From positions 1 through 26,627 of the IMG/VR virus record IMGVR_UViG_3300021368_001271: 26,627 nt of DNA. The stretch is one strand, 5' to 3'. How positions within the stretch are numbered: the first letter of the stretch is position 1; each line of letters begins with the position of its first letter. The translations under genes and the position numbers were made by a program. This document shows, one piece after another, positions 1 to 7,272 of the stretch. The notes under the pieces are model-generated. The model searched no databases. It was not told the origin of the DNA and saw only the letters and a list, made by a program, of their open reading frames with translations. The stretch comes from a virus.

Positions 1-846
1 ACCTTTGTAGAGGGTTTTACTATAAACGGTGGGTCAACAGTTGGTCTGAATTCAATTTTGCTCATCCCAGCAACGAGCGAACGTCACGATGGCACTGCTG
101 ACACAGGCGTTAAAGTACAAACCCTTTCCTATGGTGGTGGTAATGATAGGTATAATTTGGGTTCAACAACACCAACACTAGAGTTGAGATATATAGAAAT
201 AGAGCGAAACGTAAATGCAGAACAACCATTGGTTGGTATCGGTAGTAATAATGTTTTTAATGCTGGCATAATACGGACATCCACTGGGGCGCCAAATAGA
301 GATTTTGTAAGCATGGGATTTGGTACAGGGTATTTATACAACTCTATACTATATGGCGTTACTGGAAAAGGTGTTGAGACGCAACCTTTGTACAGTGCGA
401 CTCCAGAGATTATCAACAATACAATTGTTTCTCCAAGTTCATATTGTTTATACGTTCGCGATAGAGCTAATGGTCAAGCCAACGCAAAGATTAAAAACAA
501 TATACTGATAGCGAATGGTACAAGTGTTGCTGTTAACCCCGGAGGAACTACACCGACATCATTTCCTGACTATGCAAATAATATAACTAACTATTCTAGT
601 TTTCCTAATGGTTTAGCCAGTCTGTCGGACCATATTACAGACATAGATGAAACTCAGCAGTTTGTTTCTACTGTTTCTGGATCTGAGGATTATCATTTAG
701 CTTCTACTTCTAATGCTATTGGGGCTGGTGAAGACATTGTAGCGACAAAATCTTCTACCACTAATTCTTATTACTTAGAAAACACGCAGTATGACATAGA
801 CGGAAGCAATAGAGACGCCCTAACTGGAACCGTTTGGGACATTGGG
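1..846 (+). repeat. Module 1 of tandem intragenic duplication (partial)
   Basis: First visible copy of a roughly 320-330 residue module. It shares NGGSTVGL and SERHDGT near its start and QFVSTVSGSED plus YDIDGSNRD...WDIGADQ at its end with the next copy. The distance between equivalent positions is about 990 bases at the NGGSTVGL site and 978 at the QFVST site. The beginning of the copy lies outside the window. Confidence 0.7.
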
Positions 847-1842
847 GCAGACCAATACGCAATAACGGCGAGTATTGGCACTTCCAGCCGTGACTACAGC
901 ACTATTGCGGCGTGGGAAGCAGACCTAGACGATACTACGATATATGTAAATGGAGACAATGCTACTGGAGAATGTTATAATGATAGTACTTTTACCGCTG
1001 CTGGGATTAACATTAATGGCGGATCAACAGTAGGACTATCTTCTGTAAAATTATCAGTAGCAGAAAGCGAAAGACATGATGGAACTCTTTTTACTGGGGT
1101 TCATATTAATCCAACGTACAGTCTTAGTTATATAATAACAACGAAACGAAGCAATACTATTATAGAATGGCTAACCTTAAAAACAAATGGAACATCTTCA
1201 TATGCTCACGGTCCTTTGATTATTCATGACATATATTCAAGTAATACTATTTCTAGATATATGGTTTTAAAAGGAGAGGATCAAGTATACCCGTCGCAGA
1301 CACCTATTGGGATTAGAACTGGAGGACACGAAAATATAGCTCATAATAATATTATTTATGGAATTGCTAATGGTAGCGTGGGCGGTGGAATATACGATCA
1401 CTATCGTAGGTGTAACGCTTATAACAATACAATATATGGGTGTAATTATGGATATTACGCATCACAACAAGGTAGTGACACGCGAAACGTTAAAAACAAT
1501 TTGAATATTGGAAACAATTACGATTTTTATGCCGTTGGAACAGGCGGTTATGTCTCTAGTAACAATGCTTCTTCGGATTCAACGGCAACGGTGCTTGGTG
1601 GGTCAAATCATGTCACAGGAGCGCGCACGTCAAAACAATTCGTGTCCACACTGAGCGGTAGCGAAGACCTCCACCTTAAATTTATATCCGACGCTATTGA
1701 CGCTGGTGTAGATTTAGGCACAACTCCAGACGGTGTTCAATACGACATAAACGGAAAAGATAGAGACGCAGAGAATAGCATTTGGGACATCGGCGCTCAT
1801 GAGTTTGGCGACAATGTTGTTTACGGTTTATTTACAGTTTAA
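1..1842 (+). CDS. Beta-helix/adhesin-like repeat protein, 3' part (5' end outside window)
   Basis: The reading frame is open from base 1, so this is the C-terminal 613 residues of a longer protein; the first in-window start-like codon (TTG at 58) falls in the middle of a repeat and is not a real start. The sequence is rich in Asn, Thr, Ser and Gly with recurring short strand-turn units such as NNIIYG, NNTIYG and KNNIL, typical of right-handed parallel beta-helices. Two modules end alike, with QFVST.SGSED.HL followed by a DI.G..RD....WDIGA motif. That ending resembles the surface-anchor 'WDIGA' tails of bacterial beta-helix proteins. In a phage the likely role is a tail, fibre or other virion surface protein that binds or degrades glycans. 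No catalytic residues can be assigned. It is followed 12 bases later by the dUTPase gene. Confidence 0.75.
   Translation, partial: TFVEGFTINGGSTVGLNSILLIPATSERHDGTADTGVKVQTLSYGGGNDRYNLGSTTPTLELRYIEIERNVNAEQPLVGIGSNNVFNAGIIRTSTGAPNRDFVSMGFGTGYLYNSILYGVTGKGVETQPLYSATPEIINNTIVSPSSYCLYVRDRANGQANAKIKNNILIANGTSVAVNPGGTTPTSFPDYANNITNYSSFPNGLASLSDHITDIDETQQFVSTVSGSEDYHLASTSNAIGAGEDIVATKSSTTNSYYLENTQYDIDGSNRDALTGTVWDIGADQYAITASIGTSSRDYSTIAAWEADLDDTTIYVNGDNATGECYNDSTFTAAGININGGSTVGLSSVKLSVAESERHDGTLFTGVHINPTYSLSYIITTKRSNTIIEWLTLKTNGTSSYAHGPLIIHDIYSSNTISRYMVLKGEDQVYPSQTPIGIRTGGHENIAHNNIIYGIANGSVGGGIYDHYRRCNAYNNTIYGCNYGYYASQQGSDTRNVKNNLNIGNNYDFYAVGTGGYVSSNNASSDSTATVLGGSNHVTGARTSKQFVSTLSGSEDLHLKFISDAIDAGVDLGTTPDGVQYDINGKDRDAENSIWDIGAHEFGDNVVYGLFTV
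867..1842 (+). repeat. Module 2 of tandem intragenic duplication
   Basis: Second, complete copy. It opens with ASIGTSSRDYSTIAAWEADL, runs through NGGSTVGL and SERHDGT, and closes with QFVSTLSGSED, YDINGKDRD and WDIGAHE. The DNA of the two copies has diverged strongly, so this is an old duplication visible mainly at protein level. The opening sequence suggests at least one more equivalent unit boundary lies upstream of the window. Confidence 0.7.
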
Positions 1843-1854
1843 TAAGGAATAAAA

Positions 1855-2418
1855 ATGGAAATACATCCAGATGAACAAGCGAGACTAAAACAGCTAGAGG
1901 CAATGAAACCAAAAGCAAAGTCTCCGCCGTTTCCCTACTACGACGAGACTCACACAACGAGTTCTTTACCTCAAGGCATAAAACCTTGGGTTGGTCCGAT
2001 TTTAAAAGTTAAAAAATTAGACCCGACAGCCGTCATCCCAACAAGGGCAAACGCTAGCGATGCTGGTTTTGACTTGTATGCTGTAGAAGATTGCGAGATT
2101 GGTCCACATAATCAAAAGCTAGTAAAAACTGGTATCTCTATGGCAATACCAAAGGGTTATGTTGGGCTTATCTGGCCGCGATCTGGTCTTGCACATAAGT
2201 ATGGGCTAGATGTATTTGCTGGAGTTATTGACTCTGGCTACAGAGGTGACATTGGCGTAATACTCTACAATACAAAGTTAGACCATTACAAAATTAAAAA
2301 AGGTGAAAGGATAGCTCAAATATTATTTCAAAAAATAGAAGACTTTGATTTAGTAGAGGTGGATGATTTAGACGACAGCCAAAGAGGGGTAGGAGGGTTT
2401 GGTAGTTCTGGCAAATAA
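1855..2418 (+). CDS. dut: dUTP diphosphatase (trimeric dUTPase)
   Basis: Hydrolyses dUTP to dUMP and pyrophosphate, which keeps uracil out of new phage DNA and supplies dUMP for thymidylate. All five motifs of the trimeric family are present in order: ASDAGFDLYA (67-76), PRSGLA (108-113), GVIDSGYRGD (123-132), GERIAQ (150-155) and the C-terminal RGVGGFGSSGK (177-187), the flexible arm that closes over the nucleotide. At 187 residues it is longer than a typical 140-150 residue enzyme because of a proline- and lysine-containing N-terminal extension of about 48 residues. The ATG at 1855 has an AAGGA sequence a few bases upstream, which supports the long form. It belongs functionally with the dNMP kinase at 10087. 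Confidence 0.95.
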   Translation: MEIHPDEQARLKQLEAMKPKAKSPPFPYYDETHTTSSLPQGIKPWVGPILKVKKLDPTAVIPTRANASDAGFDLYAVEDCEIGPHNQKLVKTGISMAIPKGYVGLIWPRSGLAHKYGLDVFAGVIDSGYRGDIGVILYNTKLDHYKIKKGERIAQILFQKIEDFDLVEVDDLDDSQRGVGGFGSSGK

Positions 2419-2439
2419 CACTAACAGAAGGTTTACTTA

Positions 2440-3105
2440 ATGACGAAAAGAAAAACCAGAAAAGACAGCACATCTCCACAAAAAGTAAAAACAGTAGAAG
2501 CAAAAACGTTAAAACAAAAAGATTACATAAGAGCTATTATAGAAAATGATGTAGTATTTTGCACAGGTCCGTCTGGCTGTGGTAAATCTTTTATTGCTTC
2601 TGGTATTGCTGCTGAACATTTACACCGTGGAGATATAGAACAAGTCATTGTAACTAGACCGCTGGTATGCACTGGCAAGGAGATAGGGTCGCTTCCTGGA
2701 GAACTTCTCGACAAGATTGCACCCTATCTCCTACCAATGCAAGAAAATTTCAAGTTTTTCCTTGGAAGAGCGTACTATGGACACTATTATAATGAGGGGA
2801 AGATAAGATATGCGCCACTTGAAGTTATGCGTGGATCTACATTTCATAATTCGTATATGATTTTAGACGAAGCGCAAAACTGTACGTGGGAACAAATTAA
2901 GATGTTTATAACCCGTATGGGGCAAGGAAGTAAGGTTATTATCAATGGTGACATCAGACAGACCGACCTTAACAGAAAAAGTGGGCTTGAAGAAATAATT
3001 GATAAACTAGAAGACATTGACGGCGTAGGACTTTGCCGTTTGGGATATAGTGATATACAAAGAAATGGCATATTAGGAAGAATACTTAACGCATTGGAGA
3101 ACTAA
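2440..3105 (+). CDS. phoH: PhoH-like P-loop ATPase
   Basis: A 221-residue PhoH-family ATPase, related to the ATPase domain of E. coli PhoH and common in marine phages. The Walker A motif is GPSGCGKS (43-50) and the Walker B motif is ILDEAQN (141-147), the latter diagnostic of PhoH. The segment VTRPLV (71-76) followed by LPG is also characteristic. The INGDIRQTD stretch (168-176) matches the sensor region of the family. PhoH proteins are often listed as phosphate-starvation genes, but their role in phages is unsettled and may involve RNA metabolism. The ATG at 2440 is preceded by AGAAGG. The stop overlaps the start of the next gene by one base (TAATG), which suggests translational coupling. 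Confidence 0.93.
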   Translation: MTKRKTRKDSTSPQKVKTVEAKTLKQKDYIRAIIENDVVFCTGPSGCGKSFIASGIAAEHLHRGDIEQVIVTRPLVCTGKEIGSLPGELLDKIAPYLLPMQENFKFFLGRAYYGHYYNEGKIRYAPLEVMRGSTFHNSYMILDEAQNCTWEQIKMFITRMGQGSKVIINGDIRQTDLNRKSGLEEIIDKLEDIDGVGLCRLGYSDIQRNGILGRILNALEN

Positions 3106-3458
3106 TGCCGATTTACGATTATGAATGTAGAGACTGTGGAGCAGAAGTTAGTGATGTGTTCCAAAAGGTTACAGATCCAGAGTTAAAGAGGTGCGAAGCT
3201 TGTGGCAAGGATTCTCTTTACAGGGTGGTTACAGGCGGGCTTCACAGTTTCATGGCGGGTAGCAATACAATAGGAAGCGTTGCAGACAGGAACACACGTC
3301 TTAATAAAAATCAAATCAACGAGATGGAAGCTATGAAACGAGAAGCTAACCCAACTCCTGATAAACCTTGGTATCAAAAGCAAGGTAGTAAATCTATGAA
3401 AGACATAAACAAGATGAACGAAAAACAAAAGGCTAAATATATTATGGAGGGAGATTGA
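3105..3458 (+). CDS. FmdB-type zinc ribbon protein
   Basis: The N-terminus MPIYDYEC with C8-x2-C11 and C30-x2-C33 is the signature of the FmdB/CxxC_CXXC_SSSS zinc ribbon family. These small proteins were first linked to regulation of formamidase and are widespread with mostly unknown roles. After the ribbon (1-40) the protein continues as a charged, probably partly disordered or helical tail of about 75 residues rich in Lys, Asn and Met. A regulatory or nucleic-acid-binding role is plausible but not shown. It is tightly packed between phoH and the next small gene, sharing one base with each, and GGAGA lies just before its start. Confidence 0.85.
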   Translation: MPIYDYECRDCGAEVSDVFQKVTDPELKRCEACGKDSLYRVVTGGLHSFMAGSNTIGSVADRNTRLNKNQINEMEAMKREANPTPDKPWYQKQGSKSMKDINKMNEKQKAKYIMEGD

Positions 3459-3787
3459 TGGACTTTATTAACGATGTACCGCAGATTGATGATGTTAAAC
3501 CTAAAAAAGAACATATCTATATCAATAAAAATGGCAAGGTGATAGCAAACGATAGAGACAAAGTTTATGCGCAAGTGTTGGTTGAGAACAACAGGGAAAC
3601 GCACTACATTGTCACCTATCAAAATTCACCACTAGACCCAATGGGTAGATATCAAAAAAGACAAGCATATTTAGAAACTAAGATGACAAGAGTCACTAAG
3701 AAAACATTTGATTTTTATGTCACATATTTACAAACAAACAATTCTATTTACTTAACTAGAACCAATAGGAGTTATCAGAATGGCTAA
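3458..3787 (+). CDS. Conserved-looking hypothetical protein
   Basis: A 109-residue protein that I do not recognise. The ATG at 3458 overlaps the previous stop (TGATG) and follows a strong GGAGGG ribosome site. An in-frame TTG three bases upstream is less likely. The sequence reads as an alpha/beta soluble protein: NKNGKVIANDRDKVYAQVL and THYIVTY look like beta strands, followed by a basic helix (RYQKRQAYLETK) and another strand pair (FDFYVTYLQ). There is no signal peptide, membrane segment or cysteine. Its place between the zinc ribbon and HTH genes suggests an early gene. Confidence 0.7.
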   Translation: MDFINDVPQIDDVKPKKEHIYINKNGKVIANDRDKVYAQVLVENNRETHYIVTYQNSPLDPMGRYQKRQAYLETKMTRVTKKTFDFYVTYLQTNNSIYLTRTNRSYQNG

Positions 3788-4079
3788 GACTGGACCTTTA
3801 GGAGATGTGGAAAAGTTCTATATTGAAAACAAACACCAAGAGCTTACGGTAGAAGAGCTTGCTAAGAAACTGAATAGGCCAAAAGCTACTGTAGAAAAGC
3901 ACGTTGCAAAAGCAAAGGAAAAAAGAATACATAAACAAGAAGAGGAAAAACCAAACCTCTTTGCCTCTCACAGAGGGTCTACAGTAATGACTCAAGCGGC
4001 ATCAGAACTTGGCGATGAAATCAGGAGACAAAACAGGGAACGAAAGCCGAGTGTAAGATGCACGACGAACATCAAATAA
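3780..4079 (+). CDS. Small helix-turn-helix protein
   Basis: A 99-residue basic protein. Residues 22-46 (LTVEELAKKLNRPKATVEKHV) have the spacing of a helix-turn-helix, similar to sigma-4 or LuxR-like DNA-binding segments. The C-terminal half holds a STVMTQAASELGDE segment (67-80) and ends in a short basic tail. This pairing of an N-terminal HTH and a VMT.AASELGDE motif resembles small proteins I recall from other environmental phages, whose role is unknown to me. A transcription factor or RNA polymerase adaptor is a reasonable guess. AGGAG lies about eight bases before the ATG. The gene overlaps its neighbours by 8 bases upstream and 22 downstream. Confidence 0.72.
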   Translation: MAKTGPLGDVEKFYIENKHQELTVEELAKKLNRPKATVEKHVAKAKEKRIHKQEEEKPNLFASHRGSTVMTQAASELGDEIRRQNRERKPSVRCTTNIK

Positions 4080-4492
4080 CCAACAAAGAAAAGTGGTCAC
4101 AGGTATTTAGAACAAACGTCAGGGCTACATGGCTTATTGTAACCCTGAAAGACGGCAGTGAATATTTCATTGATAACACTGACCGATGGCATGAGTTAAA
4201 AAGATACTGTGATAATAATAATGTTTTTCTAAGTAAGTTATCTATTCAGTTTAAATCTCATAGAGAAACAATTGACATAAGAGGTATTGACGGTATATAC
4301 TTTGCCAAGTCTGTTGTTGGTATGCTTGGCGCAGAAAGTAAGAATACATATACTATTGGCAAAATAAAAAACGGTATTGTACATAAAACACTATGGCTAA
4401 TACCAGAACTAATTGTTGAAAGAGAGTTTGAAGATTATGAGTCAGGTTGTTTTGAAGAATCCATCATCTATGACAAAGCGAAAAAGAACTGA
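4058..4492 (+). CDS. Hypothetical protein
   Basis: A 144-residue protein with no recognised family. It starts with a hydrophilic helix-like segment, then has strand-rich stretches (ATWLIVTLKDGSEYFIDN around 23-40; TIDIRGIDGIYFAKSV around 70-86) and ends acidic. No membrane segment or signal peptide is seen. The ATG at 4058 lies inside the end of the HTH gene (22-base overlap) and has only a weak ribosome site, so translation probably depends on the upstream gene. Its own end overlaps the next gene by 23 bases. Such long nested overlaps are typical of compressed phage operons. Confidence 0.65.
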   Translation: MHDEHQITNKEKWSQVFRTNVRATWLIVTLKDGSEYFIDNTDRWHELKRYCDNNNVFLSKLSIQFKSHRETIDIRGIDGIYFAKSVVGMLGAESKNTYTIGKIKNGIVHKTLWLIPELIVEREFEDYESGCFEESIIYDKAKKN

Positions 4493-4925
4493 AAAAAGTA
4501 AGTACAAGCACCAATCAACTGGTGATTACTGTACATGCGCTTCTTATCTTGCAGAATTAATGTGTTTAAGACTTGCAGAACACAAGAATGAAGGTAAACT
4601 AGGGTATAAGTTCTGGAACAAGAAACCTTGGGACTGGACTTTTAAGCAGCAATTGTTTACTGCAAATACTCTTATTAAAAAATATGGAGAGTTGGCTGTC
4701 GTTAAAGCAATCAATTCTCCGTATCTGTCTAAAGTGTTTTCCTTGAAAAACAAAAGAGTTGTGCCAGAAATAAACAGACAACTTAAATTAATTAAAGATA
4801 ATGAAGACAAGAAGCAAGAGCTAGATGTAAAAGAAGAAGCTAAAACAAGAAAAAAGACATACGGTAAAAAATCTAAATTAAATAAGTTGAGAGGATTAGA
4901 TGGCAAAAAAGAAAGCGAAAGCTAA
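4470..4925 (+). CDS. Conserved phage-type hypothetical, basic C-terminus
   Basis: I choose the ATG at 4470 (protein begins MTKRKRTEK, 151 residues) because it sits after a GAAGAA sequence and gives a typical basic leader. Two in-frame upstream candidates (TTG 4413, ATG 4437) would add residues inside the previous gene. The core has two cysteines in YCTCASYLAE, conserved-looking aromatic pairs (KFWNKKPWDW) and a helix-rich segment (QLFTANTLIKKYGELAVVKAI). The last 50 residues are very rich in Lys and Glu and probably form a coiled coil or disordered tail. Its position directly before recA, overlapping it by 26 bases, suggests a recombination or replication accessory, but no function can be named. 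Confidence 0.65.
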   Translation: MTKRKRTEKSKYKHQSTGDYCTCASYLAELMCLRLAEHKNEGKLGYKFWNKKPWDWTFKQQLFTANTLIKKYGELAVVKAINSPYLSKVFSLKNKRVVPEINRQLKLIKDNEDKKQELDVKEEAKTRKKTYGKKSKLNKLRGLDGKKESES

Positions 4926-6009
4926 GTTTGACGATGATATTGTAAGCAATCAAATCATTGGAAAGTATGGCGACATTGTAGAACAAGGCACAAAAGTTCT
5001 TGCTGACCTACAAAACTTTAAGACTATTGGTATTTCACCAGCGCTAGATTTGGCGACTGGCGGTGGTCTTAGAGAAGGTAGTGTTGTCGTGATGACTGGC
5101 GACCCTAAAACTGGCAAGACAACTACATCACTTTATTTTGCGGCAAAAGCTCAAGCCGCAGGTAAAAATGTATTCTATTTTAATACCGAGGGTAGACTTA
5201 CCAAAGAGAACTTTACAGGTATTAAAGGTCTTGATGCTAGTAAGATTAAAGTCATTCAAGCAACAGACAACCAGCCAGTTGTATCCGCCGAGACATTCCT
5301 AAATGCTATTGAAACATACGTCAAGAATACGCCAGACTTTGTGGCGATCATTGACTCTGTGTCTAATATGGTCCCACAGGATGAGCTTGACGGCGATGTT
5401 AGAGGTGGCGTTAGAGCGCAACTCCCAAGGCTTCTATCTATGTTCTTTAAACGTATAAGTAACGATGTGGCTAGAACCAAAGCTATTTTAATCTTTATCA
5501 CTCATAATATTGCTAATACTGGTGGATCAAGATGGTCTCCCGCTAAACTTGCTGACTGTGGTAATATGCTTCAGTATCAAGCTGGTACAAATATGGTTAT
5601 TACCCATAGAGGTAAGTGGGAAGAAACTGACGCTTCGGGTAATGATGTCGGACAGGTAGCCAACTGGGTAGTCAAAACATCTGCTGCTGGTGGTAGACCA
5701 AACTCTAACGCTGTGTCTTATATTAGGTATGGGACTGGTATTGATGAAGTTAGAGAGCTTTGTGAAATCGCAAATGAATTGACTTTTATTAAACAAGCTG
5801 GTGCGTGGTACACGATAACTACAGCTATAGATAACCAAAAAGATCCAGCCATTCAAGCACTACTAAAGAAAAACGATGTGGACGCAGATGACGCAGAAGC
5901 AGTAGAAAAATTCTTTAAGTTCCAAGGTATGTCAAAACTTGGTGACTTCATAGAAGAAAACATGGAGATCCAACAATTTTTATACGAAGAAATAAGAAAT
6001 GTGCTATGA
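4900..6009 (+). CDS. recA: RecA-family recombinase
   Basis: An ATP-dependent strand-exchange protein (369 residues) in the RecA/UvsX group, acting on single-stranded DNA in phage recombination and recombination-dependent replication. The Walker A motif is GDPKTGKTT (67-75). The catalytic glutamate is in NTEGRL (E97), the Walker B aspartate in AIIDSVSNM (D152), and FITHNI (199-204) corresponds to the ATP-sensing NQ loop of RecA. Near residue 270 the NAVSYIRYGTGIDEVREL segment matches the RecA YG.GI...EL region. A GAGAGGA site precedes the ATG at 4900. Compared with bacterial RecA it is of similar length but diverged, and the C-terminal domain is acidic. The following endonuclease gene overlaps its end by four bases (ATGA). 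Confidence 0.9.
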   Translation: MAKKKAKAKFDDDIVSNQIIGKYGDIVEQGTKVLADLQNFKTIGISPALDLATGGGLREGSVVVMTGDPKTGKTTTSLYFAAKAQAAGKNVFYFNTEGRLTKENFTGIKGLDASKIKVIQATDNQPVVSAETFLNAIETYVKNTPDFVAIIDSVSNMVPQDELDGDVRGGVRAQLPRLLSMFFKRISNDVARTKAILIFITHNIANTGGSRWSPAKLADCGNMLQYQAGTNMVITHRGKWEETDASGNDVGQVANWVVKTSAAGGRPNSNAVSYIRYGTGIDEVRELCEIANELTFIKQAGAWYTITTAIDNQKDPAIQALLKKNDVDADDAEAVEKFFKFQGMSKLGDFIEENMEIQQFLYEEIRNVL

Positions 6010-6428
6010 AAGTTCTCGGTTTAAATGGTCGTGAGTATAATTTAGATTTAAAGAAATACATTGTAAAAAAAGATGACAAGACCGTTAAATCAAAGTATCA
6101 TATGACGGCTAGAGAGTTATTACATGAAATGTTCTCTGGCTACAATATACTTGAAGAAGTTAAATTGCCGGGGTCAAGAGATCCAGCTAAGAAGTCTACT
6201 TTATTTCTAGACTTTTTTATTCCCAACTTACATCTAGGTGTTGAAGTTCATGGACAACAGCATTATGAATTTTGTAAGTTTTTTCATAAAACCAAAGCTG
6301 GATTCTTGACTTCGCGCAAAAGAGACTTTATAAAAGAAGACTGGTGTAAGTTAAACGACATAGAATTAGTAGTCCTTAAATATTCAGACAGCCTAGAAGA
6401 TTGGAGAAAACAAATTGACAGCCGCTGA
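6006..6428 (+). CDS. Vsr/DUF559-like PD-(D/E)XK endonuclease
   Basis: A 140-residue protein with the compact fold signature of Vsr-like and DUF559 nucleases: FLDFFIP (catalytic D69 candidate), then GVEVHGQQHY (E80, H82, Q84, H86), then a basic helix RKRDFIKEDWCKLN (104-117) and a closing strand IELVVLKYSD. In DUF559 proteins the equivalent core is IE.DG..H. It probably cuts or nicks DNA. Placed immediately after recA and overlapping it by four bases, it could process recombination intermediates as a resolvase equivalent or act as a nicking enzyme. A free-standing homing endonuclease is the main alternative; this is less likely because the gene is translationally coupled in the operon. Confidence 0.72.
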   Translation: MKVLGLNGREYNLDLKKYIVKKDDKTVKSKYHMTARELLHEMFSGYNILEEVKLPGSRDPAKKSTLFLDFFIPNLHLGVEVHGQQHYEFCKFFHKTKAGFLTSRKRDFIKEDWCKLNDIELVVLKYSDSLEDWRKQIDSR

Positions 6429-6879
6429 AAGATTGAAAGAGTTTCTTGATGGTATTGAAGCGTACATTACCGCTAAGAACATAACACCTACGAAATTCAA
6501 CCCAGAGTTCGCCATAGCAGAAACTTTATCTCTTGAAAATTTAGAAAAATTAACGCAAGATGAATGTTTTGGTTATGCCTACCAGCTTATGCAATATGTA
6601 GATCACGTTGGATCAGAACGCGCACAGTGCGAAAACGTAATACGCTGGTGCGAAAACTCACTACAAAGTATTATATCTGAGCAAATAACAAGTGGCGCGT
6701 GGGACACATACGCTAAACACGAAACAAAGGTTGCTACAATTTTAAGAAACGATGCGCTAGCAAAAAAAATAAATGAATGGAAATTAACTGCCCAAGGAAG
6801 ACTTGAAAATATTAAGTCTAGAGAGTACAATGTTAGAAGAAAAGCAGACATACTATTTGAAAAAGGTAAAAGGAAATGA
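6415..6879 (+). CDS. Hypothetical protein, TTG start
   Basis: A 154-residue, mainly helical protein of unknown family. The start is TTG at 6415 with a GGAG site about nine bases upstream. No in-frame ATG occurs until deep in the protein, so TTG is strongly preferred. The sequence has conserved-looking segments ECFGYAYQLMQYVDHV (around 60-75) and ERAQCENVIRWCENSL with two cysteines, followed by a long basic helix ending KADILFEKGKRK. Position in the recombination block, between the endonuclease and a zinc ribbon gene, suggests a DNA-processing accessory such as a recombination mediator, but nothing in the sequence proves this. Confidence 0.65.
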   Translation: MTAAERLKEFLDGIEAYITAKNITPTKFNPEFAIAETLSLENLEKLTQDECFGYAYQLMQYVDHVGSERAQCENVIRWCENSLQSIISEQITSGAWDTYAKHETKVATILRNDALAKKINEWKLTAQGRLENIKSREYNVRRKADILFEKGKRK

Positions 6880-7271
6880 TAGACAAAGACTTACTAAAAA
6901 ACCTAACCGATGAGCAAAAGCAAGCGCTGCTTAAACAACTGATGGCTAGCTTGTCAGAACCAAAACAAGAAGAGGTTGCTGTAGAAGAGCCTCAAGAAAC
7001 TACAGATGATAAAAATGATTTTACTATGCATAAGTCTAATTCTAAACCTAAAGGCAGGAGAGAACCCGTGAAATTCAAAAAGAACGCTTGGCAAGATGAT
7101 GGTCTTGAGTTTTCTGACATGGAGACACCTAAAGTTAAAAGGACTCCTAGAAACAGAAAGAAAAGTCAAAAGGTAAGTGTTGAGTGTCACGTTTGCGGAA
7201 AAGAGTTTCAGGTCAATGCTAACTTAGTTTACGGTGAATATCACAGGTGCAACCGATGCGGCGGTAGATAA
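6876..7271 (+). CDS. C-terminal zinc-ribbon protein
   Basis: A 131-residue protein with three visible parts: an N-terminal helical segment (LLKNLTDEQKQALLKQLM, 6-23), a long charged linker rich in Lys, Glu and Pro (30-100), and a C-terminal four-cysteine zinc ribbon (C104-x2-C107 and C125-x2-C128) close to the end. The layout of a short helical docking segment, linker and zinc ribbon suggests an adaptor that binds nucleic acid and a partner protein. It overlaps the previous stop as ATGA and is followed after one base by the helicase gene, so the two are probably made together. No specific family is recognised. Confidence 0.7.
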   Translation: MIDKDLLKNLTDEQKQALLKQLMASLSEPKQEEVAVEEPQETTDDKNDFTMHKSNSKPKGRREPVKFKKNAWQDDGLEFSDMETPKVKRTPRNRKKSQKVSVECHVCGKEFQVNANLVYGEYHRCNRCGGR

Positions 7272-7272
7272 C

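Noticed and set aside
129-419. Minus-strand ORF opposite the beta-helix gene (and other minus-strand ORFs in the window)
   Set aside because: They mirror strongly supported + strand genes, have no ribosome sites of note and show no recognisable protein features.
320-508. Short + strand ORF in another frame of the beta-helix gene
   Set aside because: It is out of frame with the repeat protein and lacks family features.
58-1842. TTG at 58 as the start of the first gene
   Set aside because: The frame is open to base 1, and the residues before it (NGGSTVGL) match the second module, so the gene begins upstream.
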